A stretch of 64,000 bases of DNA from Siphonodentalium dalli (Eukaryota > Mollusca > Scaphopoda > Gadilida > Siphonodentaliidae): contig CP136061.1 in the NCBI GenBank assembly GCA_032622095.1, positions 64,485,127-64,549,126 on the forward strand. The letters are read 5' to 3'. This document shows, in pieces, positions 23,885 through 36,191 of the stretch. The notes below the pieces were generated by a model. The model worked only from the letters and a program-made list of their open reading frames with translations. It did no database searches and had not been told where the DNA came from. The first letter of the stretch is position 1. Each line of letters opens with the position of its first letter. The translations under genes were made by a program, and so were the position numbers.

Positions 23885-26800
23885 CAGCCCTGGCAATTCA
23901 GATTTGTTTGCTACGGCAGTAGAATGCCGTAGCCAATTTGATGTGCTTCGGCAGTGACTACGGCATTTTTACATCCTGTGAAAACATGTTGTTTAATTGC
24001 TGTTTTGTCAACATTTGTATGACTAATCATAAAACGTTTACAAGAAGATGTGTACTATCTATTTTTTTCCTGGAATATATAAATCGTTTATGTGATACCC
24101 ACTAAGAGTAACCAGAACCACGGCCGTGGGATCGAATGACTATTGAATAATGACAGAACTTGCCATGCCCCGTTGTGAAATTAAATTATGCAGTTTCTTG
24201 AATGACGTTGCTTCAAAATGGCAAATTCCTTATTTCAAACTCTGTCACCAACCAGTATAATAAACCTGGACATGGATACATCATACCTGATTATCAGTCG
24301 TAAAGTTACGGGCACTTAGATGATTGGAATAGCAAATAAAACAAATATGTTTATACAATTTAACACTCAACGGTAAATAATCATAATGCGCGAGAACTCG
24401 TGACAAAGTGTCAAACATCAAAGCACTTATCAGGAACCGGCTGTCAGAATATATCACTGACGCACGTCAATCATTAGTGTGAAGTCCCGCCTTCCCCCAA
24501 GTTGAAACGAATCGGCTCACTCGATTGGTTAAATTCAATTATCTGTCATCGTGAGCTACAAACATCTGCACTGATATTCAGGTATGATTTCTCTATGTCC
24601 AGTGTACAAGAGTTGCACCTTATTACAATTACTATTATATATGCAATTTAACCCACACCAGATGAAGGTAAAGAAGATAAAATTTATTTCATACGAAATA
24701 ATTGATTAACATGCACAGAAATAATAAACACCGCAGTGCACCGATGTCAAAGATCAATGTTGTTCACTGTGAATCAGGCGAACTAAATTCAATTTGCAGA
24801 AGTTGCATGACGTCGAATGATGTCAGTCTGACTCTGACTCAGATTCAGATTCTGTGTCAGATTCAGCGGTTGAGGAAAACTCATCCAAGTCGATGTCATC
24901 GACTGCAAAGTCGGTGTCTTCGCCTGATTCATAGTGCTCAACGTTGGCATCTGACTCCGGCGCATGGTGTTTGTCGATATCTTCCGATGGCAAGAAAAGG
25001 CAGGTTCGTTTTCTGGGAGAGTCTTTTTTGTTACAACGCTTGCGTTTCGGTTTTGTTGTGTACCCATCAACTCTTCGTGGTCCACTCTTTGCATCAACCA
25101 CTGCTGTGTCGCGAGACATGAATCGTTCAATTGCCATATCGTAAAGTTTCGAGTCACCAGAAACGGGTTCCCCTCTCAGAATTAGCAAATGTTCAATAGT
25201 GTTATGGTTGAGGGATTGTCGTTCTTTGTTTAGAATTTTTGTAAAAGAACTAAACACCCTTTCCGCTTCAGCACTGGAAATGGGAAGCACTACACAAATC
25301 TCGATAACTTGGAGAAAGTTTCCAATGCAAAGATGTGTTCCTGAAAGGAACAAGGCAGGCCATGCTTTTTCCGGAGAATAGTTAATAAGAAATGTTTCAA
25401 TATGTGAATGTGCCGTGGTCAACTCAGTGTTGAGATTATCAAGATTACAGCCGTTATGTTCCAGTAAACATTTGAAGTGGTTGACGACCCTGTTTAAATG
25501 CGTTCGCAACTCAGACACTTTTTTCAATTGGTAAGTTTTGGTGTCTAGTATTTCGGCAACACTAACGTACAGAGGGGTCATCAAATCGGTGAAACGTTCT
25601 TTGAGGTTGTTTATCATTTTTTTCACGACTGCTGATATTTCGGTACAGACAGTTTCGAGAGCCTTGTCGAGTTTTGTGGACATCGAGTATCCATGGAATG
25701 TTACAGATTTGTCTTCCAGCTCAGCGTTCGGGTTGTCACTTCGGGTTGATCTTGGTGCATATTTATTTCCTTTGTCTTCTTCGATGAATGGCCAACATAG
25801 CTTTGACATTGTAGGGAAATGTGCACTACTATAGAACACGGCTGAGCCCTTTTCTTCGATTGTGGAATGAAGTGTTTCCAGAGTGGATATTGCGGATTTA
25901 ATCGTGGATATTGCTTCTGTCATAAGCAAAGATTGCTTCTCCAAACATAGAGAGAAGGGTGTCACGTGAGCGAGGATATCCCTTTCGTGCACATATGTAG
26001 ATTAAACGCTCAAGCTTCATGGAATCTTTTAGATATCCTGTTAACCTTGGGACAAATTCCTTCATGGTATTGTTATATGGAGAAGCTATCTGATGATTGC
26101 AGAAACCGATGAATATTGGAAGGTTTCGTATATAATTGTCTGAAGCTTGTACCTGGTGTGCTACCCAACGTGTACCCGATGGCCTCTTATATTTATACAA
26201 ATTTGCTTCCATGAAGTTTGCTTGGCGCTTCATTAAGCGCCACCGTAACGGTGCTCGCTTGAACGTTTTGTGAGCGTTGGCGAGGTCTTCATCGCACTGG
26301 CTATTTAGGTCAGAAGATTTGACGCTGTCGTGCAAACCCAATTCACTTCGGTGATTCACACACCATCCCATCAACAGATGTTCGCCTATATCTTCACGTA
26401 TCAACCGATAGAGTTTATGATTTGCATTCGTGCCGTCACTCCCCACTCCAACCAAGTGATTACAGATGTCAAATTCAAATTTTTGCTTTTTAATGCTATT
26501 TTCGAATGCGCGCTTCAGCCCTTCGGCCCCAGCATCATCCGGCTCTTCCAGGGACATTACATGGAATATTGGCTTTCCATTTTGACACATCTTGATGACG
26601 TATAACTCCTTCTCGTCGCTTGTTTTAGCACTGCTAGATCCATCATAGACGACGGTGAAATATTTAGAGACGCCATCATTCAGGGGCTTTGTAATCGTAT
26701 TGAATTTTATGGTGTCGGCAAGATCGGCTACCATTTCCCTGCATGCACTGCCCCTCAAATATGCTTTACCCAGGTCTACATTGTGGATATCTCGTTCAAA

Positions 26801-28615
26801 TTTAGCAATGTTCTCATAGTCCTTAAAAGATTTATTGTTTTGGCCAATGTAGTGGGCTATTTGAAATTTCATTACTAATTGTTTCCTTTGATATTCTGAT
26901 AGTTTCTTCATGGATTCCTTAAGAGTTAATTGACTTGTACACGAAAATGGTGAACTCAAGGTAGTGGTACTGGTAGTACTGGAAGTTGTTCTCTGAATGT
27001 TTTCAATATCAGTCGAGTTGATGCTGTGTGTGTCAGACCTTTTTTTCATTATAGCTATCCGGTGGATATTCGATTTTGATACATGGTCAATTGCATTGCA
27101 CTTTTTGATAACTGTGGTTCCAGATACCCATTTGTCGACTTTGACATCCTTTACTTTACCACGGTGTTGGAATTTCAATAAACCACTTGTTCCCGATGTT
27201 TCCCCGTATACTTCCCGACAAACCACACAGAACACCCGCTCTACAGTTTCTCCGTCACTGGCCAAATCATAGCTAATGCACCCCACACCCCAACCATCAA
27301 CTGTCTGTTTTTTAACGCCCATCGTATTTTTCAAAATCGCTTTATTTATCTAGTGATGCAAGGTCACCGTCAATTTTTCACAATGACGTCAGCTGGTGAC
27401 GTCAAACTATAATTGGCTATACTAAGTATACTTTCCGGCACGTAAATTGCCTTCCCGTATACTTCCGACAGTTTGTTAAATAAATGCTCTAAATTTGCAT
27501 GTTTCAAACGTGCACCAATGTTATCAGACTTTAACCAACCAACTACTCTTTTACATTGTACAAACATATATATCAGAAACCAAACTTTCACTTAACGAAT
27601 AGAAGAACAATCGTAAACAATTTACGGCATGGCATGATATATATAGGAGATGATCTCAGGGCCGGTATAACATCAATCACCAGATATCATCATCATCAAC
27701 ATTCTTATTATCACATGTACATTATATCTGTTATTCATCTTGTTTAAACATTTATGTAAATATTGTTGGGAGAGGGGCCACCTTAAGTTGTTATAACTTG
27801 TCCCCAATCCCTTAAGTTGTTATAAATTGTCCCCAAAATCCCTTGTAAATTGAGTTACAATAAATATGTTTGAACCAAACATACTTTAACGGAGTTTACT
27901 GACTTCAATAGATTGTCACATCACTGATCAGCAGCTGGCTGACCTATTTCCATCAATTAAACTCTGTTGTATTTGTATAACCACGTGCCCGTGTGTATAT
28001 ATGTCAAGGATGCGACAGTCACTCACGCGTAACGGTAAACCCACATCACTCATTGGTCTTTGACACATTGTGATCAGATCGCACGTGGGTACAGCGTTTT
28101 TGCTACAATGTTAACGCGTGTGTCCAGACTGGCTGCAATGCTACACCGTGACTAAAATACTATTTACTGAGCTGTACGGAGTGTACCAACTTTCTTGTAA
28201 AGCGCGGTGCACCTTCAAAGAAGCCGACATTGTCGATTATCCGGGATTGTTGAATTGACGCAGGGCTGCTAACATAACTTGGATTCAATTTCATGGTGAA
28301 TTTGTCACTTACCTTCGAGTTCCCGGTAGTCGGTGGTCATCAGCTACATAACTGTTTTAATCGAGTTATTTCTTTTGTCATGCACGAATTTGACCATGGG
28401 TAAGATAAATTTAACTCTCGTTTTTGTAGTTTGACTTTTCATTGTTTTGAGTCTATTCACTTTCAACTTTTGATGGAATATTCAACTAGCTGAACGCCAT
28501 ACATGTCAGTGCTGGGTCCGCAATCCGCTACGGCAGTGTACTGCCGTAGTCGGAGCCGTTTACTTCAGCAAATCGCTTCGGCATTGCCGATTGCCGTAGC
28601 CAAATGCGAGGGCTG
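23885..28615 (-). mobile_element. hAT element, 4.7 kb, with near-intact transposase
   Basis: The ends are inverted (CAGCCCTGGCAATT on the left, CAGCCCTCGCATTTG on the right strand). The flanks are TA-rich (ATATATAT and TATATATT), compatible with an 8-bp duplication but too simple to prove it. Both subterminal regions hold repeated, partly palindromic GCTACGGCAGT / ACTGCCGTAG and TTCGGCA motifs (23910-23970 and 28525-28605), probable transposase binding sites. The only gene inside is the transposase on the minus strand. Confidence 0.88.
24823..27334 (-). pseudogene. hAT transposase (ZNF862/KIAA1586-like type), single frameshift
   Basis: The transposase is read in two overlapping frames, 27334-25898 (478 residues) and 25992-24823 (about 389 residues), so one frameshift in the overlap separates it from a protein of about 850 residues. 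The N-terminus has a C-x2-C (residues 36-39) and later C...H...H, fitting a TTF/BED-like zinc finger. The RNase H-like core shows VVYDGSSS (D231), VGVGSDGTN (D300) and GWCVNH (C325-x2-H328). The second frame ends with the hAT dimerisation signature PISSAEAERVFSSFTKI at about its residues 237-253, holding the third acidic residue, and then a Ser/Glu/Asp-rich tail. Family naming is by general resemblance to domesticated animal hAT proteins. Confidence 0.88.
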
Positions 28616-28751
28616 TATATATTGACATAAGAAATTTAAGTTTACAAAAAGATATAAGTTTAACAGTTGGAATCATACTTCAGTATTTCAATCAAATACA
28701 GTATAGCAACATTAACAATTTGATCGAATCAACCTGGTTATCAGGGGTATC

Positions 28752-28913
28752 CAGACGATTGGGACCTTGGACGATTGGGACCTTGGACGATTGGGACCTT
28801 AAGTTGGACGATTGGGACCTTAGACGATTGGGACCTCGGGACGATTGGGACCTTGGACGATTGGGACCTCGGACGATTGGGACCTTGGGTCAAGACGATT
28901 GGGACCTTATTCA
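28752..28913 (+). repeat. Left terminal array of the 16-bp repeat
   Basis: About nine copies of GACGATTGGGACC separated by CTTG, CTTA, CTCG or longer linkers. It is inverted with respect to 29956-30087. Open frames through it yield a DDWDLGRLGP-type peptide, an artefact of the repeat. Confidence 0.93.
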
Positions 28914-29144
28914 AGTTAATATATGTTTATACCGTAATATACGTTTATATTTCATTTATATGTTCCTATTAAATAACTATTACATTGGGTTAGTGTTAGT
29001 AAGTATAGACTCACAGTGAGTACAGTTTATCAATGTTTAATTAACGGCAGCCTACTTAAAAGTAGGTGCCGGTCGTGTTGTTATTGCTAAAAGGGATCAC
29101 CGCTGATTAATCGTCACCTTCTTAACAGTGATCAATGAGTTGGA

Positions 29145-29865
29145 ATGAGTAGGTATCAAGTATGCGTTTGTGTTACCGAAGCTCTGTCAAAACAAGAACA
29201 GCTATATAAGATTTCCAGATCTGAAATGATGGCATATCAAACATGTCTTCCGAAAACGTTGAGTGCTTATTCTGTGGTGTCGAAGTTCGGTGTCAGCAGA
29301 GAAGTTTACAGACAAGCAGTGAAAGAGCGTTCAGATATCGACTGGTCATGTTCATCTTGTAAAACCAAACAGGTATATATATTTTTTAAATCTTCATTTA
29401 TATATGCATGCAACACCTTTAAACAAAACAGAAGTATAATAATGTAAAAACTTTCAATTTACAATTTCGAAACTGAGAATTCGTGGATCATGTTAGATAA
29501 AGAGCGTTTTATTTTTCCGTTATATTCCGTTTCCCGTTCTAGATCTGTTAGAGACTAAAATCCAATTAATATGTATTTTACAGGGTACCAACCAAACATA
29601 TGTCAGTTCCATTCAACACGTCTCCACCACCGTTTTAGAATCAACCGTTACCACCGATCTTGCGCCACCACTTGAAAGTACCAGGCAATCGTCACAGGGT
29701 AACCAGAAGATAAAGAAGAGTCTATCCTCGAAGAATCCATTCACCGTCCTAAGAAGCGTATTCGTCAACCCGACCATACATGGATGTGCTTTCCATTTTA
29801 ATCAAGCCCTCTGGAAGCATTACCAGCAATTGTTTTGTATTACGGTATATCATTATTATATTTGT
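29145..29865 (+). pseudogene. Broken gene of the Mutator-like element (Cys-rich segment plus MULE transposase fragment)
   Basis: A first segment (frames from 29145 and 29245) contains ECLFCGVEVRC in one frame and YRQAVKERSDIDWSCSSCK in another, so a Cys-rich, probably zinc-binding N-terminal region has been broken by a frameshift or deletion. It ends at a GTATAT donor near 29373. A TTTTACAG acceptor at 29583 opens a second exon, which ends in IHGCAFHFNQALWKHYQQL. GC-x2-H-x3-Q-x-LW is the hallmark of the MULE transposase core. The catalytic acidic region is missing, so the element is not autonomous. Confidence 0.7.
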
Positions 29866-29955
29866 TAATTCCGTTACATAAATAAAATTTGATTTTAAAC
29901 TAATATACCGTACTTATAATTTCTTATATATAACTGAAGAAATCAATTACTCAAG

Positions 29956-30087
29956 GTCCCAATCGTCCTGACTCAAGGTCCCAATCGTCCGAGGTCCCAA
30001 TCGTCCAAGGTCCCAATCGTCCGAGGTCCCAATCGTCCAAGGTCCCAATCGTCCGAGGTCCCAATCGTCCAAGGTCCCAATCGTCTG
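29956..30087 (-). repeat. Right terminal array of the 16-bp repeat (inverted)
   Basis: Eight copies of GGTCCCAATCGTCC, alternating CGA and CAA spacers in a regular 32-bp higher-order pattern. This regularity suggests more recent homogenisation than in the left array. Confidence 0.93.
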
Positions 30088-30101
30088 ACAATCTTATCAG
30101 G

Positions 30102-31017
30102 TGGGATCTCATAATACCAAATGAAAAATTAACATAGAGATTAGTACTATAAATAGTAATTACTAACTTAATAGACATTATTTCTGTACTACATGTAGTA
30201 TATTATGTATGTGTCTCACTTGAATTTTATAAAATAGCCTATTATATGAATTAGAGTGATTATATACTGATAAGTCTCATTTCAAGCAGGATAAGCATAA
30301 TCCATGGAACCAACAGATATCTGACAATAACTTATAAGCATTTCCAATCCATACATATATAAAAATTTCCAAAGTTATGCTTGAGAAACTTGATCAAATT
30401 GACCTCTCAGTAAAATTCAAAATTCTGACTCAAAGTGCCCTAGATTAGCTCTAAATGCAATGGATTTTCTAAAAATTTCCAGGGGGAGAACCCCCACCAT
30501 CAGCAGGGGGTCACCCCTCCCAAACCTTCCTCCACTCAGGCCTTCAGGTTATGCCTTTGGCATATCATTGCCCAAAAACAGGTGTCCCCAAAAAATACCT
30601 AGATCCTTCACTGAATGCAGAGGAGAAGGTGGGGTTGTGAAGCCATCAATAAGAGATCGGTACAAGACGGTCACTCCAATATGTGACAGTGCAGTGGTGC
30701 TGGACTGACTCCAGTTGTCACCAGACCATATGGGAAATATTAGGATTATCAAAGACTATATTAGTATATAGACTAGTATATATGTAAATATTGAAGCATA
30801 TGCAAGATTGAATTGGAGTTTCTAGTTCCTTTATCATTTGGGTTAACCTGATTGGGGCTAAGAAGTGCATAGTTTTGGTTATTGACAAGTATTATACAGT
30901 TATTTTTAAAGATACTGAAAAAAAAAAAGTTAAAAAAAAAAAAAAGTTAAGCCTACCTACCTACCCTAATTTTTTTCAGCTCGTTAGCGGAAACAAACGT
31001 ATTTTTTTTTTTAGGCC
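30102..31017. other. Right part of the Harbinger-like element
   Basis: No transposase is visible. The 30460-30708 region is open on both strands but has no recognised domain. The terminal inverted repeat lies at about 30978-31017. Confidence 0.5.
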
Positions 31018-31800
31018 TTATGCATTGGATTTGATTAAGGGGGTAGTTATTATAATGAAAATATTTTGCTTATGATTATGCATTGGATTTGATTAAGGGG
31101 CTAGTTATTATAATAAAATATTTTGCTTTTGATTATGCATTGGATTTGATTAAAGGCACGTGAGGCCTTAGTTGTCGAAAATATTCATATTTGTTCCAAT
31201 CACCGTAAACAAAAAAACATTAAAACGCATACAGTTTCGTTCATATAATACCATGACCATCGCGTAAACAGCATGTTATCATAAAGATTTACTATATTTT
31301 ACCTAAGCAAGAGCCTGATTGTGTTACAGAAGACAACACAATGCTGCTGGCTAATCACACACAAATGGCATAAACGCTCTTTATTCGTTCCATATCAGGA
31401 ATTCATCCACAAAGAACGCTCTTTATGTTTACCATCATAATATAAACAAACACCAGAAAAGTAACTTTTTAGGCTTCTGTTTACATAACAATGGTCGAAA
31501 ATATGACAATAACATACTGTTTATGCGATATATCTTATTTGTATACGGACAAAGTCTGTCTACATTTTGTTGTTCTTTCTGTTTGTGGCGGTTTTTGACG
31601 GGTGGAAATATTTTCACAGGATACCCACCGCCAAGGCCAACCGTACCTTTAAGGGGGTAGTTATTATAATAAAATATTTTGCTTATGGTTATGCATATAA
31701 TGAAAATATTTTACTATGATCATATATTAGCACTGTTTAAAAGGGGATAGTCTTTAGGGATATGTTGGTAGTTATGCTTTATTATTATTAAGGGGGGTTG
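31018..31800. repeat. Minisatellite, right part, split by a TTAA element
   Basis: At least four more copies of the ATTAAGGGGGTAGTTATTAT unit joined by TGATTATGCATTGGATTTG. The array is interrupted by the TTAA-flanked element at 31154-31648. Confidence 0.85.
31154..31648. mobile_element. TTAA-flanked element, copy 1
   Basis: The segment is flanked by TTAA (31150-31153 and 31649-31652) with inverted ends AGGCACG / AGGTACG. The interrupted minisatellite unit elsewhere reads GATTAAGGGGG, confirming one TTAA before insertion. A related copy lies at 47341-47683, sharing CTTTCTGTTTRTGGCGGTTT and AACGCTCTTTATGTTTACCA. There is no coding region. Confidence 0.85.
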
Positions 31801-32747
31801 ACTTTGATAAATTTATTTGTTATTATTGGGGTGGGTGGATGAAAAGTTTTATTTCTTTTTGTTATGCCGTGATCATATTTTGACGCCCAGAGGTGAATCA
31901 GTTATGTCCCTTTATATAAATAAACTTAATGAGTTGCACCCATGATTCTCAGGGGGGCGGCTTGAGTTTGGATTTCCGGGAGAGCGCCGATATGGGATTT
32001 CTTAGGGACCCTTACTCAGTTAGCCCCTTTATACAACTTGATAAAACGTACAGTATACTTTAATATTTATTGAATGATCTCATGTATGAATATTTAGACT
32101 CCACCTCACTATATTATCACGGCATATCAAAATAGAAATAATCATTATTGAATATATATAGACAATAAATCGCATCAATTTTTAGTTCTGTTTTTTTGTG
32201 TTATCTCCCTTTTCATCAGCCTGGGTATATCCTTGTTAGGTTCCATCAGTTGTAGTTGTCTATACCTTGCCATGTGAGCAAGACCCTTTGATTTAGCTGC
32301 TTGTTTCTCTTTGTTATTAATAGATTGAAACTACATTTCTGAATCCGATAGTTACATTCATAAAATAATCTTAACTTATTCCGAGTGGGGTCATAGCACA
32401 AGTTTCGACTTGGACTTGTGACACGACTGGGAATAGGTCATAATTTGATTGCATTTTTTTTTTTTATCTTAAGTTAATGTATAAGTTGATCTATATTAAA
32501 TGACACATGGTTTATTTTTTTTTCGTTCTTGCACAACAAGTATAATTAGTCTTAATTACATTTAGTTCACCACACATTAAAAGTTTTGGGCTTATAACTG
32601 ACTCCAAGTTATTCACATTATGGAGTTCTATCGCTTAGCGCGTCAATGGTAACAATGAACCCCATTCCATTCTTGATTAATGGTCCTCCCATTAAAAGAG
32701 AAATAAATCTGTAGTTTCCATATATATCCCTCAAGTATAATTCGCTA
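31801..32747. other. Intronic interval, nothing recognised
   Basis: AT-rich sequence with poly-T runs and no recognised element ends. Confidence 0.4.
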
Positions 32748-33949
32748 CACATACGAGCCTATCCTACCAGCTAACCTATATTCATATAGGTCAGGTCGTG
32801 AACGAGGTCAGAGGTCACCGTGCCAGCTACCGCTATCAATCCGATACATAGTTATTACAGACATGGGTATACAGGTACCTACCAGCTGCTTATATGTAGA
32901 TAGGTCACGTTGTGAACAAGGTCAAAGGTCACAGTTTCAGCTACCAATCCGATACAGATGCAGGTATACTTACCAACTGGCTTATACATATTAATGATAT
33001 GGTAATTATGTAGTGAGTTGACCAGTGGTCCATGGTGTGGCACTTCCTCAGTATAACTATAACGCTACCACTTGTAAATTGGGAAACAGTTAGTTTCACA
33101 AGTGGCATTGGGGTATATATTATGTCAGGTTTCCGCTCGGCCTATTTAGTACATTTATATAGATACCCCTCCCCCAGCACGCCACATAATGGTGTCCGGC
33201 GGTGGGATCACGTATTTTTCGCTTCCGAATAAATTTTGTATACTGTATTCTTGCTTTGGTAGAATATTTGTAAGTTGGTATTTTAGTCCCGAAGAGGTTT
33301 TTCGATGCTGTATTTTATATTAGAGTTTTGTCATATTCTCTGCAGTTATGAGGTTTGTGTAGATAGTGATTGAAGTTTTCAAGAAGTTTCCTTAGTCAAT
33401 ATTTGATGTTTCTTGTTGTTGATTAGTTGTTGAGTTACTCAGGTGATTATGGTGAAGATGTATACACATACAAATGTAGGTGTATTTACTATACTGGAGA
33501 TGCTTCGTGCTACGATGCAGTCGTATTGAAGAAGATGTATCACCAATACTGATGTGAAGCCCTACCCGATGCTGAGAGATGAAGTTGACCCCATTGGAGC
33601 CATGTATACCAGGTTATCACCAGCAGAGCTGATCACGATGTACATATACAACGCGGCGTTACGATCCATGGTTCCAATGTAAAAACACTGGCGATGAAGA
33701 TGAAACCAACCAGTTTTGTTGATTGTCAGTTGCCGTGATGTGATATATAGCACCCTACAGATTGATAATATCATGACATCAATTTATAGCTGCGATGTGT
33801 AGATGTCATAAATTTCGCTAGATTTCAGCTACTGAAGATTTTATTGAAGACAGATGTCGAGATGAAGATGAATTTGGTCATAGACGATGATGAAAATACA
33901 GAGAGGTTTGCCTAGCTAGCAGGATGATGCGGGTGCCTGTGCCATGACA

Positions 33950-34340
33950 GTTATAGCAATGTCGACTATCCGGTCGCTGTGCCGCCCTATCCATTGCTAC
34001 ACGTTGGTGTCTCTGTTGCCATACAATGTTGACGATTCGGTTGCTGTACCGCCCTATCCATTGTGATGTCAGACGCCTATTATACAGTGTTGACGAATCA
34101 GTCGCTGAACTGCCCTATCCACTGTTATGAATGTCATGGTGCCATGAGAGTTATAGCAATGTCGACGATCCGGTCGATGTGCCGCCCTATCCATTGCTAC
34201 ATGTTGGTGTCGCTGTTGCCATACAATGTTGACGATTCGGTCGCTGTACCGCCCTATCCATTGTGATGTCAAATGCCTATTATACAGTGTTGACGAAGAA
34301 GTCGCTGAACTGCCCTATCCGCTGTTACGAATGTCATGGC
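33950..34340. repeat. Internal duplication within the LTR element
   Basis: Two copies of a roughly 190-bp unit, each with three variants of GTCGACGATCCGGTCGCTGT followed by CCGCCCTATCCA. The same phrase occurs once in the LTR near 20.76 and 37.39 kb, so an LTR segment appears to have been amplified in the interior. Confidence 0.8.
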
Positions 34341-36191
34341 TGGGAGAATTTATATAATGAGCACAAAACTCATGGGTCCATAGTTCATATATGATGACGG
34401 TATAGGAATATGGTCTTTGCCCTTCAGACTTTTTGAGAAGTCATTATTCTAGCAGGGAGTAAGCGCGTATACCTGGCTAGTTCGGGTTTGGAGAACCCTC
34501 TTTGATGTCGAAAGGACATCCCGCAAATTACCAGGTGCTCATTGCAAGGTCAGATGCCCTCTAGCCGGCCCTCTCTACAAACAGACCTCTACAGACAGTA
34601 GTTCCCAGGTGCACATTATGCCACGCAGTAGTTACCGTGGAGCAGTCTGATGCGATAGCAGTTGAAAATAGGAATACATCGGAGAGACAAGAAGCTCCTC
34701 AAGTTTCGGGATGATATGGAGATCCTTTGCCGAACCACAGTTGATGCGTCAGTGGTCCACTTGAACAGTGTGAGATTTTATTCGGCGTTATTTTGACTTG
34801 GGTGCGAGCAATCTAGATGTCGATGCAATTTACTTTTACTATGTGTGATGATTTTCCATATATGGTGCATGATGTCTCAGAGTATTTCGTGATGTGTGCT
34901 ATTTCCATGTAAAGACAAGATGTTTTAAACTATTTAGAAGATGATGAGCTTCCAGTCGTAGTTCAGATACGTTGATCAAAGGGTGATACAGATTTCCACA
35001 TTTGATTGGTCGCAGCCTTAGAAGTCCAGAGGTTACTTGTCGTGTCTATGGTCAGATGTCGATCCATTCCACAGTTCATTGACTTTGGGAATTGATGTTC
35101 GTCAAATAGTACTGTCCATCCCAGACCACTTATCAGTATAGCCCCATAATTGGGAGGGAGTCAAATTATAAAGTTCCATGAGGTTATTGCCATGCCTGGA
35201 CCATGCAAGCTAAAATATGATATACTTGATGATATGCATGCCATATTCGATATCCGAAGCGATAGTCCATTTGAATGTTCCCTACATTCTATATTCACAG
35301 GCGATGGTCAGATGAGATGTACAGATGGACACCAGACGATGAGATGGCTTGGTGCAGTTGATCCGCCAACTCCACGGTATGGTAGATGATGCTAGACGTT
35401 ACCTTGAATTTACTGCTACAGGAGGCCTACTGTGCAGCAATGATGTGATCGATACCCTCGACAGTGTACTTCAAGCAGGTCAGTCTGACGCGCTGGCCAC
35501 TGATGACGTTCTGTTGTGATGCATGCTGGTTTTGGCAAACAGAAAGACACTGGTAACTTTAGTTCGAATGACTGTCTCATTGCTGTATGTTCAATTGTCA
35601 CCGATACGCACACGCAAGCTATACATATCGGCATACAGATCACACTCGATAATGATATGGACTGTTTACTGGTGATAGTGTATATGTTCTGGACTGTTTA
35701 CTGGTGATAGTGTATATGTTCATACACACAGACATTTGTTCACTCACTCATAAAATGTGATCACACATACGTGTGTGATCACACATACGTGTGCTCAAAG
35801 ATGAAGAATCGAGGCTCAATAGATCCCTAAGCATGAGTCTCAAGTGAACACAGATTCCACAGATGAAGAATGGATGCTCACCAGATCCCCAGGCATGAGC
35901 TTCCGCGAGAATTATAATTGATATACATACCGTAATGATAAACATGGATGAGATATGTAAGGTCCTCCAGAACCCCAGGCAAGGGACCTTATGAAGACAA
36001 AAGATATCGCTATATATGTTGCAACTTTATTTTTTGGGAATAAAAGGCATGAGTATGGATTGTGTGTGAATGGAAGTAGGTGTCTTTGTCAATTTGTTTT
36101 TATTCATACGGGTTAGAAACATTTTAAATTTAATATTGAATTTTTTTTTTTCGTGTTCGCAGCGAACACATTTTCTACAGGGGGGGGTTTT

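Larger units (their letters stand above)
28746..30093 (+). mobile_element. Mutator-like element with tandem-repeat terminal arrays
   Basis: The ends are inverted arrays of a unit of about 16 bp, GACGATTGGGACCTTG. There are about nine units at 28752-28913 and eight in reverse complement at 29956-30087. TTATCAGG at 28738-28745 and 30094-30101 is an exact 8-bp target duplication, and both outermost units begin with the variant CAGACGATTGG. The interior carries a broken two-exon gene whose last part resembles the Mutator (MULE) transposase motif. An 8-bp target is acceptable for this superfamily. Confidence 0.82.
23690..31017. mobile_element. Harbinger-like element, TSD TTA, carrying two nested elements
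   Basis: The outer ends are inverted: GGCCTAAAAAAAAAARACGT, then TTGTTTCCGCTAAC. TTA flanks both sides (23687-23689 and 31018-31020), and an uninterrupted minisatellite unit reads ATGATTATGCATT with a single TTA. A 3-bp TTA target is typical of PIF/Harbinger. Its own sequence is only 23690-23884, 28616-28737 and 30102-31017; the rest is the hAT and the Mutator-like element. I find no Harbinger transposase or Myb-like gene. Confidence 0.75.

Noticed and set aside
24702-25121. Open frame of 139 residues on the plus strand, and a 122-residue minus frame at 24789-25157
   Set aside because: Both are alternate-frame shadows of the hAT transposase C-terminus, which has clear family motifs.
28752-30087. 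Regularly spaced repeats suggestive of a CRISPR array, or a DDWDLGRLGP repeat protein
   Set aside because: Units are 16 bp with spacers of only a few bases, occur as paired inverted arrays with a target duplication, and the setting is eukaryotic. They are transposon ends.
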